A stretch of 64,000 nt of DNA from BACL21 sp038141525. Lineage in GTDB: Bacteria; Bacteroidota; Bacteroidia; Flavobacteriales; Flavobacteriaceae. The stretch covers positions 1 to 64,000 of the forward strand of contig JAYQIF010000007.1 of assembly GCA_038141525.1 (NCBI GenBank). Direction: 5' to 3'. The notes under the pieces were generated by a model that was not told where the DNA came from, did not search any database, and was given only the letters and a program-made list of their open reading frames with translations. The translations under genes and the position numbers were made by a program. Numbering within the stretch: the first letter of the stretch is position 1; each line of letters begins with the position of its first letter. This document shows, piece by piece, positions 48,608 through 56,437 of this stretch.

Positions 48608-49573
48608 TTAATGTTTAAAGTTTTCTATGACGTTTAAAGCGACCTCTAAGGCTCTTGCTCCATCGATTAAATCCACAACTGGCTTGGTGTCGTGCTCTAT
48701 GGCATCTGCAAATGACTCCAATTCATCCAAAATCGCATTATTGCTATCGACTTCGGGGTTATCAAAATAAATCTGTTTTTTCTGGCCCTCTGCATTGGTC
48801 AAAATCATCGCAAAGTCATCGGGTTGTTCTGGCGCATTTTTCATCTTGACTACTTCGCAGGTTTTATCGAGATAATCCACAGAGATATAGGCGTCTTTTT
48901 GGAAGAAACGTACTTTACGCATTTTTTTCATCGAAATACGGCTGGCTGTTAAGTTAGCGACACATCCATTCTCAAATTCTATACGTGCATTGGCAATATC
49001 TGGTGTTTCGGAAATGACGACAACACCACTGGCACTAACTTGTTTTACGGGACTTTTGACCACACTCAAAACCGCATCAATGTCGTGGATCATAAGATCC
49101 AAAACTACGGGAACATCAGTCCCTCGGGGATTGAACTCAGCAAGTCGGTGAGTTTCTATGAACATTGGAGATTCGATTTTGTCTTTAACGGCCATAAAGG
49201 CTGGGTTAAATCGCTCCACATGCCCTACCTGTCCTTTGAGCCCTTTTTCTTCGGCCAATGCAATAATGGCCTGGGCTTGCTCATTAGTTTCCGTAATGGG
49301 TTTTTCGATAAATACGTGTTTGCCTGCCTCGAGTACCGACATGGCTCCCTGATAGTGGTGTATTGTCGGGGTGACAATATCGATGAAATCACAAGCCTCA
49401 ATTAAATCTTCTGGTCGCTCGAAATAAGTGTAACCATGAGTTTTTTCAAGGGCTTTAGCCGATGGCTCATCTGCATCGTAAAAGCCAACAAGCTCAAATC
49501 GCTCGCTCTGTTGTAATAGTTTAAGGTGAATCTTTCCCAGGTGTCCTGCACCAAACACTCCTGCTTTTAGCAT
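48608..49573 (-). CDS. Gfo/Idh/MocA family oxidoreductase (cytoplasmic)
   Basis: A 321-residue NAD(P)-dependent dehydrogenase family protein without a signal peptide. GVFGAGHLGKIHLKLLQQ is the Rossmann motif and IEKPITETNEQAQAII contains the conserved EKP lysine. Substrate unknown. It differs from the Tat-exported homologue at 10.8 kb by lacking the export signal. A -7 element (TATCTTTG, minus strand, 49590-49597) lies 17 bp upstream of the ATG, and the gene is probably the head of the hbd-YggS-exonuclease transcript. Confidence 0.92.
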   Translation of the reverse strand: MLKAGVFGAGHLGKIHLKLLQQSERFELVGFYDADEPSAKALEKTHGYTYFERPEDLIEACDFIDIVTPTIHHYQGAMSVLEAGKHVFIEKPITETNEQAQAIIALAEEKGLKGQVGHVERFNPAFMAVKDKIESPMFIETHRLAEFNPRGTDVPVVLDLMIHDIDAVLSVVKSPVKQVSASGVVVISETPDIANARIEFENGCVANLTASRISMKKMRKVRFFQKDAYISVDYLDKTCEVVKMKNAPEQPDDFAMILTNAEGQKKQIYFDNPEVDSNNAILDELESFADAIEHDTKPVVDLIDGARALEVALNVIENFKH

Positions 49574-49652
49574 GTATTTTGAATTTGAACAAAGATACCT
49601 AATTTACCCAAAAATAGAGAGGTCAACTGCACCGAATTCCCCACCTGTTTCT

Positions 49653-49660
49653 TAGTTTTG
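49653..49660 (+). promoter_or_regulatory. -7 element of pcm
   Basis: TAGTTTTG fits TAnnTTTG and lies 43 bp before the pcm ATG at 49704. Confidence 0.45.
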
Positions 49661-49703
49661 CTGAGGGCTTTAACAGGTTTTGTGTGCAGCCCTATGGAAG
49701 CTC

Positions 49704-50345
49704 ATGAAAGACTCATTCATTCACAAAGGCAAGAGAAAACAACTGTTAGACAAACTGCGTCTTAAAGGAATCAATGATGAGCGTGTCCTTGAGGCGATGG
49801 ATCGTATTCCAAGGCATTTGTTTATGGACAGTAGTTTTCTGGATCACGCCTACAGTGACAAAGCGTTTCCTATTGCGGCGGATCAAACAATTTCACAGCC
49901 CTTTACGGTAGCCAAACAAACCGAGTTGTTACAATGTGCTGCAGGACAAAAAATTCTTGAAATAGGCATGGGTAGTGGCTATCAAAGCGCTGTTCTTGTG
50001 GCTATGGGTATAGAACTCTACACCATTGAGCGTCAAAATGAATTGTTCAAAAAGTCATCACTGCTGTTAAGAAAAATAGGGTTTACCCCAAAAAAGGCAA
50101 TATTTGGTGATGGTTATAAGGGGTATCCCGAGAAAGCACCCTATGATGGGATTATTGTAACTGCAGGGGCTCCCTTTGTTCCGACACCATTACTGGCACA
50201 ACTAAAAGTAGGGGGCAGGTTAGTCATTCCAATTGGGGAAAAAGACCAAATCATGACGGTTTTTGTGCGGGTTTCTGATAAAAAGTTTGATAAATCGACC
50301 CACGGGCCCTGTAAGTTTGTCCCGCTCTTGGCCAATAAAAATTAG
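49704..50345 (+). CDS. pcm: Protein-L-isoaspartate O-methyltransferase
   Basis: A 213-residue SAM-dependent enzyme that repairs isoaspartyl residues in damaged proteins. AFPIAADQTISQPFTVAKQTELL is the family signature and ILEIGMGSGYQSAVL is the SAM motif. Start 49704 (MKDSFIHKG) fits; the longer frame begins with a TTG. It converges on hutG. Confidence 0.95.
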   Translation: MKDSFIHKGKRKQLLDKLRLKGINDERVLEAMDRIPRHLFMDSSFLDHAYSDKAFPIAADQTISQPFTVAKQTELLQCAAGQKILEIGMGSGYQSAVLVAMGIELYTIERQNELFKKSSLLLRKIGFTPKKAIFGDGYKGYPEKAPYDGIIVTAGAPFVPTPLLAQLKVGGRLVIPIGEKDQIMTVFVRVSDKKFDKSTHGPCKFVPLLANKN

Positions 50346-50366
50346 TGGTAATCCGAACCACGAGCC

Positions 50367-51427
50367 TCACTGCATGAGATCAAGGCACAATGCACTCAAA
50401 GTCTTGACCACTTGAGTGGGGTATAGTCCGAGCTCGGGAGCCCCTTCACAAAGGTGGATGTAGCGCAAATTCGGGTGTCCTGCCAGCTGTCGCGCGCGTG
50501 TTCTAACGGTTTGTATTGATGAGCCGATTGGACTTTGAGCGCTACTGCCCATATCGGCAATTACATCTAAATCAATTTCTAGTCCAAAATAGTCGGCAAC
50601 TGTAGATTCGATCCAATGCTTGAACATGTCTTCTCTGTGATCGGTGGCGATGTCCAGCCATTGATTGAGCGATATGAAGTCGATAATTTTATCTTTATCG
50701 GGATCTAGACTTTGGTTGGTTTCCTCGATGAACTTTGTGATTTCTGGGGAAAGTGTGTGCTCATGAAGGCCAAAAATTCGATACTTGGCCAAATAGTCAT
50801 CCCTCAATGCCCTCTGGAAACCATTGCCGCTGTGGCGATAATCATCGCTGCGTAGATCAGTATGCGCATCGATATTCAGGCAGTTCACTGCTTGTCTTAG
50901 GGCTTGACTGCTGGCTTTTAGCAGCCCAAGGGCGTTATTGTGCCCCCCACCAATCACTACTGGGATAAAACCTGCGCTAATCAATGGTTGTGTCACTTGA
51001 ACCACACGATTGTCAAGTGTCGTAATAAGATCGTTAAAGGACTTCTGATCTTTTGGTTTTTGCCAATTCAAATCCTTGCTTTGCTCCATAAGATCTTGGC
51101 AGAGTATCGAACCCAAAATAGCGATGTTGTCGACCGGGCTGTTTGCGGCCAAGGGTAAGGAGCAAAAATGAGCCAAAAATGCTTCCCAAGTTTTTGCAGC
51201 TCCCGGGCGTCCGCCGTTGGCTCTAACGCCGATGTCCTCTGGTATGCCAATTAATAGATAGCGCGCTTTCGACTGTTTTAGATCCTGTGCCGAATGAATG
51301 AGCGGGAGCACCTCCCCTAGGCGCGGTTCACCGCGCCTTTTGACCGTAATTTGATCGATGTGTTTCGGGTCAATAAACTTTAATCCGTCAATAAAGTCAA
51401 TCCGTCAATAAAATCCAATCCGTTCAT
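50367..51427 (-). CDS. hutG: Formimidoylglutamase HutG (one frame break in an N-terminal repeat)
   Basis: Histidine-degradation enzyme of the arginase fold, about 353 residues after repair. The metal-binding segments GGGHNNALGL, INIDAHTDLR (LNIDAHTD) and LEIDLDVI are present. The start is placed at 51427 because ATG there overlaps the hutI stop (ATGA) and the frame then reads the family motif KRRGEPRLGEVLPLIHS. This frame is broken only in the second of three near-identical 18-bp repeats (17 bp instead of 18). An internal start at 51311 would remove that conserved N-terminus. Confidence 0.87.
51369..51421 (-). repeat. Three tandem 18-bp units at the 5' end of hutG
   Basis: Minus-strand units at 51404-51421, 51387-51403 and 51369-51386 each read GGATTnnnnTTTATTGAC. 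They encode the hexapeptide pattern GLDFID three times (third copy GLKFID). The middle unit lacks one base, which breaks the frame. This kind of repeat is prone to both slippage and alignment error. Confidence 0.75.
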
Positions 51428-52659
51428 AAAATGCGACCGTTTAGGATAACTTGGTCAATATGATTTTGACCAAAATCATAGGGGAGGTGGCTGTAATCCT
51501 CTAGAGGATCTGTGATGATTAAGCTAGCTGTTTTACCGCGGGTAATTGATCCATGCGTGGTTTCGAGTCCCATGGCGTAAGCCCCGTTGATCGTTGCCGC
51601 GTTTATTGCCTCTGCCGGAGTCATTTTCATACGCATGCAGGCCAAGGAAACCACCAGATTCATGTTGCCAGAAGGGGCGGAGCCCGGATTAAAATCTGTG
51701 GCTAGAGCCAGAGGTAAGCCATGATCGATAATCCTTCTGGCCGGGGTGAATGGGATGTCCAAAAACAACGAACATCCCGGTAAGGCTACCGGCATAGTTT
51801 GGCTGTTTTCGAGAGCCGCAATATCTTCATCGGTAATCAGTTCGAGATGGTCCACACTGAGCGCGTCCATAGCAACACCTAAGGCAACTCCACCAATGGC
51901 ATTGAATTGATTGACGTGTATTTTTCCCGGTAATCCATATTTGGCTCCCGCAGCTAAAATTTGCTTTGTATCAGATAAATCGAAATACCCCTTTTCACAA
52001 AAAACATCGACATAGTCCGCCAGTTTTTGAGCGGCGACCTCAGGAATCATCTCTTGACAAACATGATCGATGTACTGCTCTTTTCTACCTTTATAATCCT
52101 CGGGTAAAGCATGAGCGCCCAAAAAGGTTGTTTTAATCGCGACCGGGAATTTTTTCGCCAAGCGTTTGGCCACACGCAGCATCTTGAGTTCGGCTTCGAG
52201 ATTGAGCCCATAGCCACTTTTAATTTCTAGGGCCCCCGTACCCAGATAAGCGCATTGTTCCAGGCGCGCGGCGGCTTGCTGGTAGAGGTTAGCCTCGGAG
52301 GTGTTGTCCAGTCTCTCTGCGCTGTTTAATATGCCACCCCCAAGCTCAGCGATCTCTTGATAGCTTTTGCCTTCCAAGCGCTGAACAAATTCATCTACGC
52401 GGTTTCCGGCATACACCAAGTGACTGTGGCTGTCACAATAGGTCGGCATCACTATGCGATCACTGCAGTCAACAATATTTTTTGTCACGTCTAATGGCGC
52501 TTTTTCCATGGGCCCAAAGTCCTCGATAAGTCCTTTATTGATCAGGAGCCAGGCATTTTTATGCATGGGCAATTGCTTCATTTGCTCCCCGGAGACGCAA
52601 CGAATGTAGGGCTCACGAATCTGTAGCAGTTGATGAATGTTGATCAGGAGTGTTTTCAT
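51424..52659 (-). CDS. hutI: Imidazolonepropionase
   Basis: A 411-residue amidohydrolase that opens imidazolonepropionate in histidine degradation. The metal site HxH is in YCDSHSHLVYAGNRVDEF, and FLGAHALPEDYKGR and GLPGKIHVNQFNAIGG are conserved. Start 52659 was chosen (MKTLLINIHQLLQIR); the longer frame adds residues that lie in the divergent promoter. It overlaps hutG by ATGA, making a hutI-hutG unit; hutU and hutH are not in view. Confidence 0.95.
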   Translation of the reverse strand: MKTLLINIHQLLQIREPYIRCVSGEQMKQLPMHKNAWLLINKGLIEDFGPMEKAPLDVTKNIVDCSDRIVMPTYCDSHSHLVYAGNRVDEFVQRLEGKSYQEIAELGGGILNSAERLDNTSEANLYQQAAARLEQCAYLGTGALEIKSGYGLNLEAELKMLRVAKRLAKKFPVAIKTTFLGAHALPEDYKGRKEQYIDHVCQEMIPEVAAQKLADYVDVFCEKGYFDLSDTKQILAAGAKYGLPGKIHVNQFNAIGGVALGVAMDALSVDHLELITDEDIAALENSQTMPVALPGCSLFLDIPFTPARRIIDHGLPLALATDFNPGSAPSGNMNLVVSLACMRMKMTPAEAINAATINGAYAMGLETTHGSITRGKTASLIITDPLEDYSHLPYDFGQNHIDQVILNGRIL

Positions 52660-52742
52660 TAAATCTTTCTCGGTATTGATTCGTGATGTGTCCAGGTTAC
52701 TAAAATCTATCGGTAAATATAGTAATACTCTTTTCGAATTTG

Positions 52743-52750
52743 TACATTTG
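52743..52750 (+). promoter_or_regulatory. -7 element five bases before the PLP-enzyme ATG
   Basis: TACATTTG ends five bases before the ATG at 52756, predicting a leaderless mRNA. The 96-bp gap also carries the minus-strand promoter of hutI. Confidence 0.55.
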
Positions 52751-52755
52751 ACTAT

Positions 52756-53901
52756 ATGCCTCCAAAAAGTAATCACCTCAATACCCTCTGTGTACATGAA
52801 GGAGAACTGCCTTCTGATGAGTACAAGAGCGCCGTATCGCCTATTTATTTTTCAACAGCCTTTGATTATCAAGACCAAAGCCTAGATCGCTATCCGCGCT
52901 ATTTCAATACACCCAATCAAATTGGACTCAATCAAAAAATCGCTGCACTCGATAGTTGTGAATCTGGATTAGTGTTTGGTAGTGGAATGGCGGCAATAAC
53001 TACAACACTATTGGGCTTACTCAGCTCAGGAGATCATATGGTGCTTCAAAATTCTATTTATGGAGGAACCTATAATTTTGTGGTCAATCATATCGGTGAT
53101 TTTGGTATTGACTACAACCTCACAAGTGGGTTGAGCGCCGATGATTTTGCAGAAAAAATTAAACCCAATACAAAACTTATTTACATAGAATCGCCGTCCA
53201 ACCCCTTGCTGGAAATTGTCAATTTTAAAGCAGTGGTAGCACTGGCTAAAAAACATAAAATCCTTGTATTAATCGACAGCACTATGGGCTCTCCGGTGAA
53301 CCAATTACCAGCGGAGTATGGCGTGGATGTCATCATTCACAGTGCCACTAAATATATGTCGGGGCATAGCGATATCTTGGCGGGAACAGTGGCTTGCAGC
53401 AGCGAGCTTCGCGACAAGATCGCTTATCGAGCCAAAATGCTTGGTGGAAATCTCAGCGACCTCACCGTTTGGTTGTTGGAGCGCAGTATAAAAACTATGG
53501 GGCTCAGAGTTGCTGCTCAAAATGATAATGCCCTTAAGATGGCCTCTTGGCTCGAGGATCAACCCCAAGTCTTGCAGGTCCATTATCCTGGATTAAAAAG
53601 TCATCCGGATTACAAACTGGCTCAATCACAAATGTGTGGTTTTGGTGGGGTGGTTTCTTTCGATTTACATCCTGATACCTCGGCCGTTTCATTTCTCAAC
53701 CGATTGACATTGATCAAACGTGCCTCGAGTTTTGCCGGTGTGGAGTCAACAGCGCTTATTCCAGCGCTGACCTCACATGCACTGCTCACACCTGAGCAAC
53801 GTCAGGAATTAGGAATTTCAGATCAGCTCATCAGATTCTCAGTAGGTATTGAATCCGTTGAGGATCTTAAAAAAGATATTGACCAGGCGTTACAGTCGTA
53901 A
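52756..53901 (+). CDS. Trans-sulfuration family PLP enzyme (cystathionine lyase type)
   Basis: A 381-residue Cys/Met-metabolism PLP enzyme. The N-terminal region HLNTLCVHEGELPSDEYKSAVSPIYFSTAF and FGSGMAAITTTLLGLL are typical. The PLP lysine is in VIIHSATKYMSGHSDILAG, and YIESPSNPLLEIVNF follows the family. It could be cystathionine gamma-lyase, beta-lyase or gamma-synthase; sequence alone does not separate these. It is followed by bshB1 20 bases later. Confidence 0.9.
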   Translation: MPPKSNHLNTLCVHEGELPSDEYKSAVSPIYFSTAFDYQDQSLDRYPRYFNTPNQIGLNQKIAALDSCESGLVFGSGMAAITTTLLGLLSSGDHMVLQNSIYGGTYNFVVNHIGDFGIDYNLTSGLSADDFAEKIKPNTKLIYIESPSNPLLEIVNFKAVVALAKKHKILVLIDSTMGSPVNQLPAEYGVDVIIHSATKYMSGHSDILAGTVACSSELRDKIAYRAKMLGGNLSDLTVWLLERSIKTMGLRVAAQNDNALKMASWLEDQPQVLQVHYPGLKSHPDYKLAQSQMCGFGGVVSFDLHPDTSAVSFLNRLTLIKRASSFAGVESTALIPALTSHALLTPEQRQELGISDQLIRFSVGIESVEDLKKDIDQALQS

Positions 53902-53920
53902 TTCAAAAACTTACAAAATT

Positions 53921-54651
53921 ATGCTAGAACAAGCGGTTGCTGTTGATATTTTGGCCTTTGGCGCCCATCCTGATGATGTCGAAATGAGTGCTGGAGCTAC
54001 TCTAGCCAAGGAAATTGCTGGAGGCAAAACAGTAGGTATTGTTGACTTAACTCGTGGGGAACTCGGAACCCGGGGCACTCCGGAAATACGAAAAAAGAAG
54101 CCTTAGAGGCAGCCCGAATTTTAGGGGCTACATTTCGCGTGAATCTGGGTATGGCAGATGGGTTCTTCAAAAATGATGTTGCCCATCAATTAAAAGTAAT
54201 TGAGGTATTGCGTTTGGCAAGACCAAAAATTGTTTTGTGCAATGCCATCGAAGATCGTCATATCGATCATCCCAAGGGAAGTCAACTCGTTTCTGAGGCT
54301 TGTTTTTTGTCTGGTTTGAGAAAAATAGAAACGACTTATCAGGGCCAAACGCTAGAGGCGTGGCGCCCTGCACATGTCTACCACTACATTCAGTGGAATG
54401 ACATTGAGCCTGATTTCGTGGTGGACGTTACTGGATTTATGGATCAAAAACTCGCCGCGGTATTTGCCTACAAGAGTCAATTTTATGACCCCAACAGCAC
54501 AGAGCCTCCAACGCCGATATCAACGGAAAATACAAGGGATAGTTTGACCTACCGATACCGGAATCTTGGCCGTCTTATCGGGACTGATTTCGGAGAAGGC
54601 TTCAATACTAAAAGACATCTCGCTACACGTAGTCTTTTTGACCTAATTTAA
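53921..54651 (+). CDS. bshB1: Bacillithiol synthesis deacetylase BshB1 (one frame break)
   Basis: After repair, 243 residues of a LmbE-family zinc deacetylase that removes the acetyl group from GlcNAc-malate. The zinc motif AFGAHPDDVEMSAGA (H-P-D-D) is at the N-terminus, LTRGELGTRGTPEIR follows, and the second metal histidine region is EDRHIDHPKGSQLV. One base is missing in the A-run at 54091-54096. Its place next to a trans-sulfuration enzyme suits thiol metabolism. Confidence 0.93.
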
Positions 54652-54664
54652 TTTTTACAAAATA

Positions 54665-54695
54665 TTGCGCAACGGCGCATTTTAAATTATATTTG
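54665..54695 (+). promoter_or_regulatory. Promoter of tRNA-His
   Basis: TTG (54665-54667) and TATATTTG (54688-54695) are separated by 20 bp, fitting Bacteroidetes -33 and -7 elements. The predicted start is about 45 bp before the tRNA. Confidence 0.6.
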
Positions 54696-54743
54696 CCTCC
54701 GCTTTTTGACAGAGATTAAAGGTCTTTGCCTAAACGAAAAAAT

Positions 54744-54818
54744 GGTGGTTGTAGCTCAGTTGGTTAGAGCGCTGGATTGTGGTTCCAGAGGTCGCCGGTT
54801 CGAACCCGGTCTTCCACC
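54744..54818 (+). tRNA. tRNA-His (anticodon GTG)
   Basis: The cloverleaf is complete: D arm GCTC...GAGC, anticodon stem CTGGA/TCCAG enclosing TT-GTG-GT, and T arm GCCGG-TTCGAAC-CCGGT. The extra G at position -1 (54744) facing C73 is the identity mark of tRNA-His. The acceptor stem GTGGTTG / CTTCCAC has two T:T mismatches (positions 5:68 and 6:67). CCA is not encoded. Confidence 0.93.
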
Positions 54819-54824
54819 CAAACA

Positions 54825-54855
54825 AAAAACCGGTCATAATGGCCGGTTTTTTGTT
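54825..54855 (+). terminator. Terminator after tRNA-His
   Basis: AAACCGG and CCGGTTT pair around a short loop and are followed by TTTGTTT. It ends the single-tRNA transcript. Confidence 0.75.
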
Positions 54856-54912
54856 TATTCAGTGCCTCCTGGGCGAAACATGGCTGGAGGTGAAAAACTC
54901 CACTACAATCGC

Positions 54913-55968
54913 CTAATTTTTCTTGTCTCCATCATCGGCTTGAGCGTCCTGAAGCTTGTCTGCGTATATTCTTTGTTCTCGATTGGCCACTTCCCAAGCT
55001 GTGTGAAAGATCAGTTGCGTTCGTTTGGACATGAGTGCATACTCAATTTTATCGGGCGTATCGCTCGGTTGATGATAATCTTCGTGCACACCGTTGAAAT
55101 AAAATATGATTGGGATATTTTTCTTGGCAAAATTATAGTGATCGCTGCGATAATAAAATCGATTGGGGTCATTTTCATCATTAAACGTATAGTCCAATTC
55201 TAATTGTGCAAAGGTGTCATTGACCTCTTCTGAAACATCGTGAAGTTCTTGGCTCAGCTTATCACTGCCAATGAGGTAAATGTAATTGTCGTTTCCCGCC
55301 TTGTTCGGGTCGATACGCCCAATCATATCGGTATTGAGATTACAAACGGTTTGATCAAGAGGGTAGATTGGATTTTCTGTGTAATATCGTGAACCATAAA
55401 GGCCAATCTCCTCTCCCGTTACATGTAAGAACACGATTGAGCGCTTGGGACCCATACCGAGATCTTGTGCTCTTTTGAAGGCTTGTGCGATTTCCAAAAG
55501 GGCAACAGTCCCGCTACCGTCATCATCTGCACCGTTATAAATGGTGTCTCCTTTGGCACCAACGTGATCGTAATGAGCGGAAATAACAATGTATTCCTGA
55601 GGTAGTGTAGATCCTGGAATAATGGCCACAACGTTTTCACTGTTGGTTTTTACGTATTTCGATTTAAAATATTCTTTTGGGATATTTTGATAGTATCCGC
55701 CACCCGGCAGCGCTCCAGTGATGTTTTCTTTTTGGTAGAAATCCACTAAAAATTCCGCAGCTTTTTTCTGTCCTGGTGTAGCCGTCATGCGGCCTTGCAT
55801 TGAATCTGCAGCAAAACGATACAGTAAATGACTCAAATCTTCGGCTGTGATGGTCTGGGCCAAATCAATTCTTTTTTGTGTTTGATCGGTGGATACTGAT
55901 TCTTGAGCAGATAAATTGTAAAGGCAGAGTACAGCAATAAAGCTGAGGCGTTTAAGGGATGAGATCAT
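54913..55968 (-). CDS. Secreted M28-family zinc peptidase
   Basis: A 351-residue exported aminopeptidase-type enzyme with signal peptide (MISSLKRLSFIAVLCLYNLSAQ). Zinc ligands are in SAHYDHVGAKGD (His and Asp), NGADDDGSGTVALLEIAQ, the catalytic Glu pair in HVTGEEIGLYGS, and the C-terminal HEDYHQPSDTPDKIEY. It may be a glutamate carboxypeptidase-like or leucine-aminopeptidase-like enzyme; no pathway partner is nearby. A TATCTTTG element on the minus strand (55990-55997) precedes it. Confidence 0.92.
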   Translation of the reverse strand: MISSLKRLSFIAVLCLYNLSAQESVSTDQTQKRIDLAQTITAEDLSHLLYRFAADSMQGRMTATPGQKKAAEFLVDFYQKENITGALPGGGYYQNIPKEYFKSKYVKTNSENVVAIIPGSTLPQEYIVISAHYDHVGAKGDTIYNGADDDGSGTVALLEIAQAFKRAQDLGMGPKRSIVFLHVTGEEIGLYGSRYYTENPIYPLDQTVCNLNTDMIGRIDPNKAGNDNYIYLIGSDKLSQELHDVSEEVNDTFAQLELDYTFNDENDPNRFYYRSDHYNFAKKNIPIIFYFNGVHEDYHQPSDTPDKIEYALMSKRTQLIFHTAWEVANREQRIYADKLQDAQADDGDKKN

Positions 55969-56049
55969 AGTTGAGAGTTTTTAATGAATCAAAGATACAT
56001 TTTAGATTAAAAAACAAGCATAAACTTAGTCCAAAGAGTCACATCTTCT

Positions 56050-56057
56050 TATATTTG
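56050..56057 (+). promoter_or_regulatory. -7 element six bases before the 56064 ATG
   Basis: TATATTTG ends six bases before the ATG, predicting a very short or absent leader for the 56064-sulP-carbonic anhydrase transcript. Confidence 0.55.
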
Positions 56058-56063
56058 CGATTC

Positions 56064-56378
56064 ATGATATCTACTGCTAAATATCGGCTGGTGCTCGCCT
56101 TATTGTTTTTGAGCGTAATGATTACCCCTATGGTAACACAGCATTGTTTGGCACTCGAACATTTGGCTATTGAGTGGACCGGCTTTGATGATACAGAAAA
56201 AGAATCGTCAAAAAAATTATTCGATGATCTGACCAAGGATTGGATCAGTTACAGTCTCATAGACCATCGCGTTTTTTCCCTTGAAGAGTTCTCCGGCCTC
56301 AATGCCGGGTACTTTTTGAACCCTCAGCAGGAGCTGTTCTCGGTCATACTCGATCCTCCGGAGTACAATAGAGCATAA
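56064..56378 (+). CDS. Small exported protein upstream of SulP, function unknown
   Basis: A 104-residue protein from the ATG at 56064. The hydrophobic N-terminus LVLALLFLSVMITPMVTQ acts as a signal peptide or anchor; the rest is acidic (DDTEKESSKKLFDDL) with His and Cys residues near the membrane segment (TQHCLALEHLAIEW). I do not recognise the family. It lies 59 bp before sulP in the same direction and shares its promoter, so it may be an accessory to bicarbonate transport. That link is inference from position only. Confidence 0.65.
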   Translation: MISTAKYRLVLALLFLSVMITPMVTQHCLALEHLAIEWTGFDDTEKESSKKLFDDLTKDWISYSLIDHRVFSLEEFSGLNAGYFLNPQQELFSVILDPPEYNRA

Positions 56379-56437
56379 CACTTTTTTTGTCTTTATTGTT
56401 TTATTCCGGCGAGGTCCGGGACTCTAATTTATTTTTT

